A stretch of DNA of 64,000 nt from Haloplasma contractile (GCA_016841945.1 JAENYC010000021.1:1-64000), one strand, 5' to 3'. Shown: positions 16,803 to 25,458, counted from the first letter of the stretch. Made by a program: numbers and translations. Notes: generated by a model from the letters alone, not told the origin.

Positions 16803-17609
16803 ATGGATTATTTAAAAAAACAATCAAATCATATTAAGATAGTAAAGTTTTATTTAATCGCATTTATATTTTCTTGGGTTATTTGGTGCGTCGGTATATT
16901 TAGTGATATAAAAAATCCATATTTAATAATAAGTATAGGTGGATTAGGTCCTGTAGTAGCATTACTTGTATACTATGTGAACTTTTATCAAAAAGATAAA
17001 CGTTTAGATTATATCAAACGCTTATTGAAATATAAGCAAATACCTATTTATATTTGGTTATTCACATTATTTTTTCCTTTTATCATTATTTTAGTATCTA
17101 TCTTGTTAGATAAGGGATTACATTTTTCATTAAGAATAGATGAAACATTCATACAAAAAGGATGGATTTATCCTATATTTTTAGTGGTCTTTGGTCCAAT
17201 TCCAGAAGAAATGGCTTGGAGAGGGATAGCATTTCATGAATTAATAAAAAAGGGATACATCAAAACACAATTAATAGTCGCATTATTGTGGGCTATCTGG
17301 CATTTGCCATTATTCTTTATTGAAAATAGTTATCAAGCTAATTTAGGTATCTTTACCTTTGGGTTTTGGATGTTTTTTATTAATGTTATTTCAATTTCTT
17401 TTTTAACTGGTTGGATATATGTTAAGAGTAACAAAAGTATTTTACTGGTTATTATTTTTCACTATTTAATAAATTTGACAGGAGAAATGTTTGATTTATT
17501 AAGGAATGAACAAATGATTCAAATGATATTGATGCTTTTCATATCAATACTAGTATTATCCTTTCCATCTAGAAATAAAGGAGATAAAAATGTATATAAG
17601 AGAAGCTAA
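16803..17609 (+). CDS. CPBP-family intramembrane metalloprotease
   Basis: 268 residues with about seven membrane helices. The family motifs are PIPEEMAWRGIAF (EExxxR), LLWAIWHLPLFF and IIFHYLINLTGE, which supply the Glu and His residues of the CAAX-protease/bacteriocin-processing (Abi) active site. Members cleave within membranes or protect against bacteriocins. The start at 16803 has TAGGAG upstream and follows the promoter by about 30 bases. It begins an operon-like run; the next ORF overlaps it by 20 bases. Confidence 0.85.
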   Translation: MDYLKKQSNHIKIVKFYLIAFIFSWVIWCVGIFSDIKNPYLIISIGGLGPVVALLVYYVNFYQKDKRLDYIKRLLKYKQIPIYIWLFTLFFPFIIILVSILLDKGLHFSLRIDETFIQKGWIYPIFLVVFGPIPEEMAWRGIAFHELIKKGYIKTQLIVALLWAIWHLPLFFIENSYQANLGIFTFGFWMFFINVISISFLTGWIYVKSNKSILLVIIFHYLINLTGEMFDLLRNEQMIQMILMLFISILVLSFPSRNKGDKNVYKRS

Positions 17610-18114
17610 AACCGGAGATGAATGGATGATTGCCAAAGTACATGTTGATACTTGGTTAAATACATATAAAGGATTAGTGTCTGACAATTATTTATTTAGC
17701 TTAAATTATCATGATAGAGCAAAGAGATGGAAAAAAATAATTGAAAAAAAAGAACATATTTTATTAGTATCTATAAATGATAAGGAAGAAATAATAGGAT
17801 ATGCTTATGGTGGAATTAACAGAGGAACGGAGGTATTATATGATGGAGAATTATATGCCATTTACTTATTACCAAATTATCAAAAAAAACAGGTCGGAAA
17901 GAAGTTGTTTCATGCCTTTGTATCAAAACTCAAAGAAAAAGGTTTTTCATCAATGATTATTTGGGTTTTAAAAGGAAACTCAGCTTATCAGTTTTATGAA
18001 AAACAAGGTGGAATAAAACAAAAAACAAAAAAAATAGAAGTTGATGGTGTTTTATATGATGAAATATCCTATGGATGGCTTGATTTAAATCAAATTTTGA
18101 AGGAGTGTTATTAA
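17590..18114 (+). CDS. GNAT-family N-acetyltransferase
   Basis: 174 residues. The opening MYIREAKTGDEWMIAKVHVD and the core GELYAIYLLPNYQKKQVGKK (acetyl-CoA loop), then NSAYQFYEKQGG, are typical of GNAT enzymes of the phosphinothricin/ribosomal-N type. AAAGGAGA precedes the ATG. It overlaps the CPBP gene by 20 bases, and its stop overlaps the next start (TAATG), so it is part of a coupled operon. The acceptor substrate is unknown; small-molecule detoxification is plausible. Confidence 0.85.
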   Translation: MYIREAKTGDEWMIAKVHVDTWLNTYKGLVSDNYLFSLNYHDRAKRWKKIIEKKEHILLVSINDKEEIIGYAYGGINRGTEVLYDGELYAIYLLPNYQKKQVGKKLFHAFVSKLKEKGFSSMIIWVLKGNSAYQFYEKQGGIKQKTKKIEVDGVLYDEISYGWLDLNQILKECY

Positions 18115-18956
18115 TGATAGATTTAAAAAAAAGATTGAGAAGTATAAGAGACAATGATTGGAAGATTCCAAATGAGATGGATTATTATCAATTTGCCCTT
18201 GAACTACTTGACAATATAGGTTCAACAGATTCGGAATTGAGGGATGATTTAATCTTAAATGTATTATGGATGATGATTACTAATAATATATTATCAAAAG
18301 ATCAAGTGAAATCTTTGCTTACTAAATGTATGAGTGATAAACATTTATTTTATCAAATTGATGAAAAAGAAAGTGATGGAGTATTTAATAGAACCTTTAC
18401 AATGTTGATCATACGCGCTATTTTGATTTACCATATAAAAAATAATGATTTATTAACTCATAATGAAGTCATCAACTTAAATAAGACTTTAATACGATAT
18501 GTTCAATTAGAAAAAGATTTAAGAGGTTATGTAGATAATAAAGGCTTTGGACATGCGATGGGTCATGCTGGTGATACATTAAGAACGATTGCTTTGTGTC
18601 ATGAACTAGGCCATGATGAATTATTAGAAATCATTAATGTTGTGAAAGAAAAAATATGCATTTATGATTTTGTATATATAAATGAAGAAGCTGAAAGGTT
18701 AGTGAGTGTAATCATCTGTGTATTGTCAAGAAAATTATTAACAGATAAAGAGCTGAATGCTTGGTTAATGAGTTTTGAGAACGAGAATCGTCCTGATAAT
18801 TATCCTGAAATGCATTATTACTCTGAAAACATTAAAAATTTCTTGAGAAGCTTGTATTTTAGATTAAAATATAAAAATACAGAAAGAGATTTAATAAATA
18901 AGATTGAACAAATATTAAATCATCTAAATGAAAATTATAATAAGGTTGCGATATAG
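18114..18956 (+). CDS. DUF2785 protein
   Basis: 280 residues, all-helical and soluble. DWKIPNEMDYYQFALELLDN, a conserved DDLILNVLW, YVDNKGFGHAMGHAGDTLRT and EERL-like segments match DUF2785. The GHAMGHAGD motif is its hallmark. The function of the family is unknown; it is often encoded with acetyltransferases and methyltransferases, as here. The ATG at 18114 (TAATG overlap, AGGAG upstream) is preferred over an upstream GTG at 18105. Confidence 0.8.
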   Translation: MIDLKKRLRSIRDNDWKIPNEMDYYQFALELLDNIGSTDSELRDDLILNVLWMMITNNILSKDQVKSLLTKCMSDKHLFYQIDEKESDGVFNRTFTMLIIRAILIYHIKNNDLLTHNEVINLNKTLIRYVQLEKDLRGYVDNKGFGHAMGHAGDTLRTIALCHELGHDELLEIINVVKEKICIYDFVYINEEAERLVSVIICVLSRKLLTDKELNAWLMSFENENRPDNYPEMHYYSENIKNFLRSLYFRLKYKNTERDLINKIEQILNHLNENYNKVAI

Positions 18957-19777
18957 TGATTCATACATTGTTTGAGTATATAAAAAAACCAACCATGTAT
19001 GCTTTAAGTAGTAGTGAGTTTTGGAATGATTCGTATATTTCAAAAAACATGTTAAGAACACATTTAGATCCCAATATAGATGCTGCATCAAGAAATTTTA
19101 AGTTCATTGATCAATCTGTTAAATGGTTAAATTCAATAGCACCAGTAGAAACACATCCTAACGTTTTGGACTTAGGTTGTGGACCAGGACTATATGCTGA
19201 TAGATTGAATAGTTTGGGATATCAAGTGACTGGTATTGATTTTTCAAAACGGTCTATTGAGTATGCAAAAAAAACGAATAAAAATAATGAATATATCTAT
19301 ATGAACTATTTAGAAATTGAGTATGAAAATCAGTTTGATTTAATTATGATTATTTATTGCGATTTTGCCGTCTTAAAGCCAACCGATCGTAAAAAATTAC
19401 TAAAAAAAATATACAAAGCTCTAAAGCCTGGTGGAAAATTTATTTTTGATGTCTTTACATCTGTTTACTATAAAGATAAATATGAACAAACAAGTTGGGC
19501 TTATATTGAAAAGAATGGATTCTTTAATAAAGAACCTCACCTTTGTCTTGAAGCACATCATATCTATGAAAATAATGTTCGTTTAAATCAATATTTAATT
19601 ATTGATGAAAATGGTCATATTGATAATTATCTTATTTGGGATACTTTTTTCACGAAAGAGACGATTTTACAAGAAATTAGAAATTTAGGATTCAATTCTA
19701 TAGAATTTTATTCCAATGTTTGCGGTTATAAATTTAGGGAAGATTCAGAAACAATGTGCCTTGTTTTGAATAAATAA
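18956..19777 (+). CDS. Class I SAM-dependent methyltransferase
   Basis: 273 residues. Motif I is LDLGCGPGLYADRL, followed by YQVTGIDFSKRSIEYAKK, IYCDFAVLKPTDRKKLL and ALKPGGKFIFDVF, in the usual order. The GTG start at 18956 shares its G with the TAG of the upstream gene, and the ribosome site is weak, so translation probably depends on coupling. It resembles small-molecule methyltransferases (UbiE/TehB-like fold); the substrate is unknown. Confidence 0.8.
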   Translation: MIHTLFEYIKKPTMYALSSSEFWNDSYISKNMLRTHLDPNIDAASRNFKFIDQSVKWLNSIAPVETHPNVLDLGCGPGLYADRLNSLGYQVTGIDFSKRSIEYAKKTNKNNEYIYMNYLEIEYENQFDLIMIIYCDFAVLKPTDRKKLLKKIYKALKPGGKFIFDVFTSVYYKDKYEQTSWAYIEKNGFFNKEPHLCLEAHHIYENNVRLNQYLIIDENGHIDNYLIWDTFFTKETILQEIRNLGFNSIEFYSNVCGYKFREDSETMCLVLNK

Positions 19778-19792
19778 AAGAGGTGTTTATCT

Positions 19793-20530
19793 TTGAAGTA
19801 TCAATTTATGAAAAATGATAATTATGAAGACTTTGCGAGTGGTCGAGTGATTTATCATAAAAGTGGACTGCCTAATTTTCCAGTTCGGTTAGCGGGTGAA
19901 ATCTTTCAACGTGCTCTATCATATTTAGAAAAAGATAGAATAAATTTATATGATCCATGTTGTGGCAATGCTTATCTATTAACTGTACTAGGTTTGTTAA
20001 ATTATAATAAAGTTAAACAAATAATAGCCTCCGATATAGATATAGAAGCACTTAAAATGGCTCGAATTAACTTATCACTTCTAACAGAAAAAGGTTTACT
20101 CGAAAGAAAAAAACAGATTGAAAATATGCTTAAAAAATATGGTAAACCATCTCACAATGAAGCTTTAAAGAGTATAGAACGATTCCTAAAGATGATAAAA
20201 ACAAATAAAGAAGAGATTGATATTCGAGTTTTTCAATCTGATATATTAAACAAAACAACTTTAGAACCAAAAAAATTTAACGTTGATATGGTTATAACTG
20301 ATGTACCATATGGAAATTTAGTCACATGGTCTGATGATGATAGTTCTATTATGACATTATTAGAACATATAAAAGTTAAATTAAATAAGAATGCAGTTGT
20401 TGCTGTTATCACGAATAAAAAGGAAAAAATGAATCATAGACTGTACAAAAGAATAGAAAAATTTAAAATTGGGAAAAGATATGTCTATATCTTTTCGTAT
20501 TTAAATAAAGGTGAACATAATGATAAATAA
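19793..20530 (+). CDS. AviRa-like 23S rRNA methyltransferase
   Basis: 245 residues from a TTG start preceded by AGAGGTG. The opening layout (ASGRVIYHKSGLPNFPVRLA, then EIFQRAL), DPCCGNAYLLTVLGLL, ASDIDIEAL, a long helical insert with KYGKPSHNEA, and VITDVPYG match the avilamycin-resistance enzyme AviRa as I remember it, almost block for block. AviRa methylates G2535 of 23S rRNA in Streptomyces viridochromogenes and confers resistance to orthosomycins. DVPYG is a catalytic-motif variant of the (D/N)PPY type. It sits in a run of methyltransferases and acetyltransferases. The function is inferred from similarity; it might be a housekeeping rRNA modifier. Confidence 0.75.
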   Translation: MKYQFMKNDNYEDFASGRVIYHKSGLPNFPVRLAGEIFQRALSYLEKDRINLYDPCCGNAYLLTVLGLLNYNKVKQIIASDIDIEALKMARINLSLLTEKGLLERKKQIENMLKKYGKPSHNEALKSIERFLKMIKTNKEEIDIRVFQSDILNKTTLEPKKFNVDMVITDVPYGNLVTWSDDDSSIMTLLEHIKVKLNKNAVVAVITNKKEKMNHRLYKRIEKFKIGKRYVYIFSYLNKGEHNDK

Positions 20531-21188
20531 TTTAGAATTAATCATATTTGATATGGATGGATTGATGTTTGATTCAGAAAAAATAGCATATAAAGCATGG
20601 AAAGAAGTACTAATAAAGTATGATTATACACTTCGGCTTGATTTCTACCATTCTATGATAGGTTCAAACTTAAAACGTATAAGAGAATTGTGTATAAAAG
20701 AATATGGATATGACTTTCCATTTGAACAAATAAAAAAGGAAAGATATGCACTGACAAACCAAATGATTATAAAAAATGGAGTACCATTTAAAAAAGGATT
20801 AATTGAGTTATTAGAGTTTTTACAATCTTTAAATCTAAAAAAAGCAGTAGCAACATCATCAGGTCGTGATAGAGCAAATATGTTTTTAGATAGGTCTAAT
20901 GTAAGCCATTATTTTGATTATATATTGTGTGGAGATGAGATATCTAAATCTAAACCAGATCCAGAAATTTTTCTAACCGTTTGTGAAATATTAGATTGTA
21001 ATCCTTATCACACTATCGTATTAGAAGATTCTGAAGCAGGAGTCTTAGCCGCTCATGCTGGAAATATGATACCAATTATGATACCAGATATTAAAAAACC
21101 AGATTCTACTATTTTAACCAAAACATTCCAATGTTTTAAGTCTTTAATAGATGTAAAACAATATTTATGTAATTGTTTTAAGTCATAA
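20520..21188 (+). CDS. HAD-family phosphatase, beta-phosphoglucomutase-like
   Basis: 222 residues. FDMDGLMFDSE carries the nucleophile Asp and the +2 acid/base Asp. VATSSGRDRA is motif II and SKSKPDPEIF motif III, with LEDSEAGVLAAHAG as the metal site. The helical cap is of the beta-phosphoglucomutase/phosphoglycolate phosphatase class (subfamily IA). It starts inside the end of the rRNA methyltransferase gene (11-base overlap) with AAAGGTGA upstream. It should remove phosphate from a small metabolite. Confidence 0.85.
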   Translation: MINNLELIIFDMDGLMFDSEKIAYKAWKEVLIKYDYTLRLDFYHSMIGSNLKRIRELCIKEYGYDFPFEQIKKERYALTNQMIIKNGVPFKKGLIELLEFLQSLNLKKAVATSSGRDRANMFLDRSNVSHYFDYILCGDEISKSKPDPEIFLTVCEILDCNPYHTIVLEDSEAGVLAAHAGNMIPIMIPDIKKPDSTILTKTFQCFKSLIDVKQYLCNCFKS

Positions 21189-21281
21189 TTATTCAGTTAT
21201 TACCATGTTTAAATCCTTTTAATGAACAAAATCTAAAAATAGGGTCAATATTCTCAATCTTCATAGACAAGGAGGAATTAT

Positions 21282-21476
21282 ATGAGAGAAGGTTTAATTC
21301 CAACAATACTTGGTACAGGTGTAACCGCAACAGGTATTGCGATGAAAACAAGAAGCATGAGACGAAATAAACGAATGACAACTGGTTTAATGCCAACTAT
21401 TGCTGCTGGTGTTATAGGATTTGGTTTAGCTCACGTATTATTAGGATCTATTGATTTATTTGAAGGAAGAGATTAA
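21282..21476 (+). CDS. Small membrane protein, function unknown
   Basis: 64 residues with an excellent ribosome site (AAGGAGG) and its own terminator, so it is very likely real. The sequence has two Gly/Ala-rich hydrophobic segments (LIPTILGTGVTATGIAM and PTIAAGVIGFGLAHVLL) joined by a basic stretch (TRSMRRNKRM). I do not recognise a family. It may be a helical hairpin in the membrane. Confidence 0.7.
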   Translation: MREGLIPTILGTGVTATGIAMKTRSMRRNKRMTTGLMPTIAAGVIGFGLAHVLLGSIDLFEGRD

Positions 21477-21482
21477 GACCTT

Positions 21483-21517
21483 AAATGGAGTAAAGGATAT
21501 CCCTTTATTCCATTTTT
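21483..21517 (+). terminator. Terminator
   Basis: AAATGGA-g-TAAAGG pairs with CCTTTA-t-TCCATTT, ending in a T-run. Confidence 0.8.
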
Positions 21518-21585
21518 AATATATTTTTAATGTGATATAATGTTATTTAGGTAAAAATTAAAATTTAAAGGAGTGACAATATTTT

Positions 21586-21963
21586 ATGAAAGACGATATG
21601 CGGTTATTAATTAATAAAGCAAGAGCTGTTCAAGGGACGTTTAATTTATCAGATGATGATTTATATGCAGGAAGTGTAGGAGCAGCTTTATTAACTGAAG
21701 ATGGTAATATATACACAGGAATTTGCCTTGATTTTGCTTGTGGAATTGGATTCTGTGCTGAACATTCAGCGATTGCTGAAATGCTTAAAAACAGAGAAAA
21801 AGTGATTAAAATGATTGTAGCCACAGAAAAAACAAGAATATTACCACCTTGTGGAAGGTGTAGAGAAATGATGTTACAAGTTGATGTAAAAAATAGGGAG
21901 ACAGATGTAATTATCGCTGTAGATAAAATTGTAAAGTTGAAGGATTTATTACCATATCACTGA
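21586..21963 (+). CDS. Cytidine-deaminase-family protein
   Basis: 125 residues. CAEHSAIAEML gives the first zinc Cys and the proton-shuttle Glu; PPCGRCREMM gives the remaining two Cys ligands. GSVGAALLTEDGNIYTGICL is the substrate-binding region. The short length and tetrameric-type motifs fit cytidine deaminase or blasticidin-S-deaminase-like enzymes. Pyrimidine salvage or detoxification of a cytosine-type antibiotic are both possible, and the accessory setting slightly favours the latter. AAGGAGTG lies about 10 bases upstream. Confidence 0.8.
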   Translation: MKDDMRLLINKARAVQGTFNLSDDDLYAGSVGAALLTEDGNIYTGICLDFACGIGFCAEHSAIAEMLKNREKVIKMIVATEKTRILPPCGRCREMMLQVDVKNRETDVIIAVDKIVKLKDLLPYH

Positions 21964-22092
21964 ATCAAGTAATTATCGATTTTTAACAGGTCAATAATCT
22001 TTAATAGGATTTAGCATTGCTTATTCATATCAGAAGAAAGTCAATTTTGGAATAGTACCAAATAATCACCAAAAAATGTAAGGAGGTAACAA

Positions 22093-22737
22093 ATGATTAT
22101 TCAAATACCATTAGGTAATGTAAAAGCATATTTAATAAGAGGTCGTAAATGGATATTAGTAGATACGGGTTTTTCTTTTTCTTATAAAAAACTAGTTCGT
22201 ACATTAAAAAAATATCAAATTGAACCTGAAGATATCTCACTTATCATCATTACACATAATCATATAGATCATGTTGGAAGTTTAAAAAAAATACAATATT
22301 TAACAGGTGCTAAGGTACTCATGCATAGAACTGATGCTAAAGATTTGATAAATGGAGAAAGTAGTACGGTAAATCCCGTTACTTTAATGGCTAAGGTATT
22401 ATTTAAAATTGTACGCACTAAACATATAGTTTTTAAACCACATATTGTATTTGATAATGAAATGGATTTAAGTCGATTTGGTGTAGAAGGAAAAGTCATT
22501 CATACACCAGGGCATACAGATGGTTCATTATCCGTATTACTTAATAATGGTGATACATTAGTTGGAGATTTAATCACAGGGAACAAAAAAGGTGCTAAAT
22601 ATTTTTATGTCATTAGTAATATAGAAGATTTGAAATCAAGTTTAAAGAAATTAATCATGTTAGGCGCAAAACGTTTTTATACATCACATAAAAATATATG
22701 TGATGTACATGCGGTAGAGAAGTTATTAGAAGAATAA
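22093..22737 (+). CDS. MBL-fold metallo-hydrolase
   Basis: 214 residues. THNHIDHVG is the HxHxDH zinc motif, HTPGHTDGSLS supplies the next His, and LVGDLITGN the bridging Asp. A Lys-rich C-terminus carries a final TSHKN, where His completes the site. The size fits the small glyoxalase II-like group. AAGGAGGT precedes the ATG. It is a single gene, with the MerR-type regulator downstream under its own promoter. Confidence 0.85.
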   Translation: MIIQIPLGNVKAYLIRGRKWILVDTGFSFSYKKLVRTLKKYQIEPEDISLIIITHNHIDHVGSLKKIQYLTGAKVLMHRTDAKDLINGESSTVNPVTLMAKVLFKIVRTKHIVFKPHIVFDNEMDLSRFGVEGKVIHTPGHTDGSLSVLLNNGDTLVGDLITGNKKGAKYFYVISNIEDLKSSLKKLIMLGAKRFYTSHKNICDVHAVEKLLEE

Positions 22738-22748
22738 TAAAATAATAC

Positions 22749-22779
22749 TTTACTTTAACCTTACGTCAACTGATATAAT
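22749..22779 (+). promoter_or_regulatory. Promoter of the MerR-type gene, long spacer
   Basis: TTTACT, a 19-bp spacer and TATAAT. The over-long spacer is typical of promoters that MerR proteins activate by untwisting DNA, so autoregulation is likely. Confidence 0.55.
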
Positions 22780-22786
22780 ACACATA

Positions 22787-22800
22787 AAGAAACGTTTCTT
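22787..22800 (+). promoter_or_regulatory. Perfect 14-bp palindrome before the MerR gene
   Basis: AAGAAACGTTTCTT lies between the -10 and the ribosome site AAAGGTGA, close to the predicted transcription start. It could be an operator; it is not the usual MerR position (between -35 and -10). Confidence 0.4.
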
Positions 22801-22812
22801 AAAGGTGATAAT

Positions 22813-23748
22813 ATGAATCATTTAGAAGTAATCAGTACCATATGTGAACGATTTAATGTAACAAGTCGTACGTTAAGATATTACGAAGAAATTGGTTTAA
22901 TCAAAAGTATTAGGCAAGGTGATGGTAATTATCGTTATTATGATGATAATACGATTAAACGTATTGAACATATTATATTGATGAGACGATTATCGTTGTC
23001 AGTAAAAGAAATTCAGAAGATATTATCAACAAAGGATATAGAAGAGGTTATGACCATTTTTGTAAATAAATTGTCCCTACTAAAAGAAGACTTAATGGAT
23101 AAAGTCATCACGATAAAGAACATTGAAGATATGTTAGGATTGATAAAACAGAATCGTTATAAGTTTCAAAATCAATTGGCAATACTAAATGATGCATTGA
23201 AAGTAGATGATACCACATCTGAGAAAGATATAGCTGATATCTTAGATAGTAATGAATTATTAAATGAATGGAATATTCGAATTATAAAATTACATCCTAT
23301 GTTAGTAGCCTATTATATTGCTTATGGTAAAGAGCCTGAAAATGAGACATGGGAAGTCCTTTTTAACTGGGTAAAGGAAAATCAGTTAGATCAAATGTTT
23401 ACTACAAGATATTTTGGATTTAATAATCCTGACCCATCTAAAGATAACGATGAATATGGTTATGAAGGATGGGTTACTTTAAAGGAAAAGGTGAAACCAA
23501 GTGCGAAAATAAAAATGAAAACATTTAAAGGAGGATTATATGCGGTTATGACCTCTAATGTTTTTGATATTGTTGCTTCGTGGCAAAAATTATATAAAAT
23601 TGTCAATCAAAGTAATAAATATATAATAGGTAAAAGATGGCTAGAAGAACATATCATATTAGGTGATATTACATGGGAACACAACTTTCAAGTTGATTTA
23701 TATTGTCCTTTAGAGTTAAAAAAGGAGGAAGGTAATGGTAAGTATTAG
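22813..23748 (+). CDS. MerR-family regulator with effector-binding domain
   Basis: 311 residues. The N-terminal winged HTH (FNVTSRTLRYYEEIGLIKSI, DGNYRYYDDNTIKRIEHIIL) is diagnostic of MerR. A linking coiled coil spans about residues 75-120. The C-terminal half (about 150-305) looks like a GyrI/AraC-effector-binding-like domain (LKEKVKPSAKIKMKTFKGGL, KIVNQSNKYIIGKRWLEEHI), used in drug-sensing MerR proteins such as BmrR. It overlaps the downstream GNAT gene by 14 bases, so the pair is probably co-transcribed, and the GNAT may be part of the response. Confidence 0.88.
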   Translation: MNHLEVISTICERFNVTSRTLRYYEEIGLIKSIRQGDGNYRYYDDNTIKRIEHIILMRRLSLSVKEIQKILSTKDIEEVMTIFVNKLSLLKEDLMDKVITIKNIEDMLGLIKQNRYKFQNQLAILNDALKVDDTTSEKDIADILDSNELLNEWNIRIIKLHPMLVAYYIAYGKEPENETWEVLFNWVKENQLDQMFTTRYFGFNNPDPSKDNDEYGYEGWVTLKEKVKPSAKIKMKTFKGGLYAVMTSNVFDIVASWQKLYKIVNQSNKYIIGKRWLEEHIILGDITWEHNFQVDLYCPLELKKEEGNGKY

Positions 23749-24217
23749 TAAGGCTAAAGAAGAAGATGCTAGTGTTTTAACAAATATTTCAATTATCACA
23801 TTTGATGATGATTCTAAAAGATTTTTTAATAAGGAAAGAGGTGGTCCACCTGGATATGATTCGATTGATGAACAAGCAAGACGCATCAAACACCATATTT
23901 ATTATAAAATATGTGATAATGATAATATAATTGGTGGAATCGTTTTGACCAAACTAGAGGAATCTCATATGGAACTAACACAAATTTTCTTAAGTCCTCA
24001 TTATCAAAATCATGGTATTGGTCAGGATATTATGAGGATGTTAGAAGAAATGTATCCAAATATAAACAAATGGTCACTTGATACACCAAGTGTATGTGTA
24101 AGGAATCATCATTTTTATGAAAAAATAGGTTATAAAAAAGCAAATGAAATCATGTTAGATTCTAATACGAATTTAAAATTATATTTTTATGAGAAACATA
24201 TTGAAAAAGACGATTAA
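23735..24217 (+). CDS. GNAT-family N-acetyltransferase
   Basis: 160 residues. ISKAKEEDASVLTNISIITF opens as in many GNATs. LTQIFLSPHYQNHGIGQDIM is the acetyl-CoA pyrophosphate loop and NHHFYEKIGYKKANE the C-terminal signature. The start lies inside the MerR gene with AGGAGGAAGG as ribosome site. A strong terminator follows, so the MerR-GNAT pair is a unit. Confidence 0.88.
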   Translation: MVSISKAKEEDASVLTNISIITFDDDSKRFFNKERGGPPGYDSIDEQARRIKHHIYYKICDNDNIIGGIVLTKLEESHMELTQIFLSPHYQNHGIGQDIMRMLEEMYPNINKWSLDTPSVCVRNHHFYEKIGYKKANEIMLDSNTNLKLYFYEKHIEKDD

Positions 24218-24229
24218 TCGTCTTTTTTT
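24204..24229 (+). terminator. Terminator of the MerR-GNAT unit
   Basis: AAAGACGATT/AATCGTCTTT perfect stem followed by T-residues. It overlaps the end of the gene. Confidence 0.85.
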
Positions 24230-24310
24230 AAATATTTTTTTATATAGTTGAATTTTTGTGGATTATCCACTATAATTATAAGGTATTTTTAAAAAAGGAA
24301 GTGATAAGTC

Positions 24311-24925
24311 ATGAAGGAAGTGTTTAGACAAACTCAATTGTATACTTTTTTGTTGTATTGTGAAAGATATCAATTAAATAAAAAAGTATTAGATTGTGGA
24401 GCAGGAGGGGATTTGCCACCTCTAGCAATTTTTAAAGAACAAGGGTATGAAACCTTTGGAATTGAGATTAGTGATGAGCAAATTAGACGGTCTAAGGAAT
24501 TTGAAGAAAAATATCATATGAATCTTAATATTAAAAAAGGGAATATGATGAATATTCCATTTGAAGATGAGGTTTTTAGTTATGTTTATTCTTATAATTC
24601 AATTTTTCATATGAGTAAAGATGACATTCGTAAGGTTTTAGAAGAAATTTGTAGAGTATTAAAAAAAGGAGGACTTACTTTTGTAAACTTTGCTTCTATT
24701 AATGATGATAGAGCCACTATTGGTGAGAAGGTTAGAGAAGGTGAATACCTTCAAGAAGAACTTGGTGAAAAAATACTTCATAGTTATTTTGATATAAATG
24801 AAGCAGAAGAATATTTCAAAGGATTTAAAGTAATTTATAAAGAAAATAGAATCAGAAGTGGTTATCGTCGAGATGGATTAAAAATACAAAAAGGTTATAT
24901 TGATTATATATTGGAAAAGATTTAG
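24311..24925 (+). CDS. Class I SAM-dependent methyltransferase
   Basis: 204 residues. VLDCGAGGDLPPLAIFKEQG is motif I, followed by YETFGIEISDEQIRRSKEF, NMMNIPFEDEVFSYVYS and LKKGGLTFVNFASI. The order fits UbiE/COQ5-like small-molecule methyltransferases. AAAGGAAGTG precedes the ATG. It is flanked by terminators on both sides, so it is monocistronic. The substrate is unknown. Confidence 0.8.
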   Translation: MKEVFRQTQLYTFLLYCERYQLNKKVLDCGAGGDLPPLAIFKEQGYETFGIEISDEQIRRSKEFEEKYHMNLNIKKGNMMNIPFEDEVFSYVYSYNSIFHMSKDDIRKVLEEICRVLKKGGLTFVNFASINDDRATIGEKVREGEYLQEELGEKILHSYFDINEAEEYFKGFKVIYKENRIRSGYRRDGLKIQKGYIDYILEKI

Positions 24926-24947
24926 GTAAATAAAAAAAATTTATTTA

Positions 24948-24974
24948 AATACACTGAGAAATCAGTGTATTTTA
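24948..24974 (+). terminator. Terminator
   Basis: AATACACTGA/TCAGTGTATT ten-bp stem with a GAAA tetraloop. Confidence 0.8.
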
Positions 24975-25015
24975 TTATATTAAAACATTAAATTTTATAT
25001 TTTTTGAAAAAAGAG

Positions 25016-25063
25016 TTGACATTTCACCTTATTACTCATATACTTAATTACATAAGTAATTAA
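25016..25063 (+). promoter_or_regulatory. Promoter and operator of the GntR-ABC operon
   Basis: Consensus TTGACA (25016-25021), 17 bp, then TATACT (25039-25044). A perfect inverted repeat TTAATTAC-ATAA-GTAATTAA spans 25044-25063, right over the transcription start. The GntR protein encoded next would repress its own operon there. Confidence 0.8.
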
Positions 25064-25086
25064 CTAAATAAGAAAGGAGCCTTGTT

Positions 25087-25458
25087 ATGCAGCTTGACTT
25101 TAATAGTGAGAAGCCGATTTATATTCAATTAGCTGAAGCAATAGAAGATGATATATTAAAAGGAATATATAAAGAAGAATCCCAAATTATATCAACAACT
25201 GAATTATCCATAAATCTTAAAATCAACCCAGCAACTGCAGGAAAAGGTGTTAGTATACTTGTAAATGAAGGAATTCTTTATAAGAAGAGAGGTGTTGGTA
25301 TGTTTGTGGCTAAAGGAGCGAAAGAAAAAGTGCTTCAAAAGAGAAAAAAGATATTTTGCGATCATTTTATATTATCTTTATTAAATGAAGCTAAAAAATT
25401 AAATATTTCTAAAAATGAAATTATCAACATGATTGAAAGGAGAGATAACTTTGAGTAA
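25087..25458 (+). CDS. GntR-family regulator, YtrA subfamily
   Basis: 123 residues. KPIYIQLAEAIEDDILKGIY, followed by LSINLKINPATAGKGVSILV and ILYKKRGVGMFVA, forms the winged helix-turn-helix. The short C-terminal helical tail is what defines YtrA-type GntR proteins, which usually control an adjacent ABC transporter that answers cell-wall antibiotics. It is the first gene of the operon; its stop overlaps the TTG start of the ATPase gene. The palindrome at 25044-25063 is the likely operator. Confidence 0.9.
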   Translation: MQLDFNSEKPIYIQLAEAIEDDILKGIYKEESQIISTTELSINLKINPATAGKGVSILVNEGILYKKRGVGMFVAKGAKEKVLQKRKKIFCDHFILSLLNEAKKLNISKNEIINMIERRDNFE

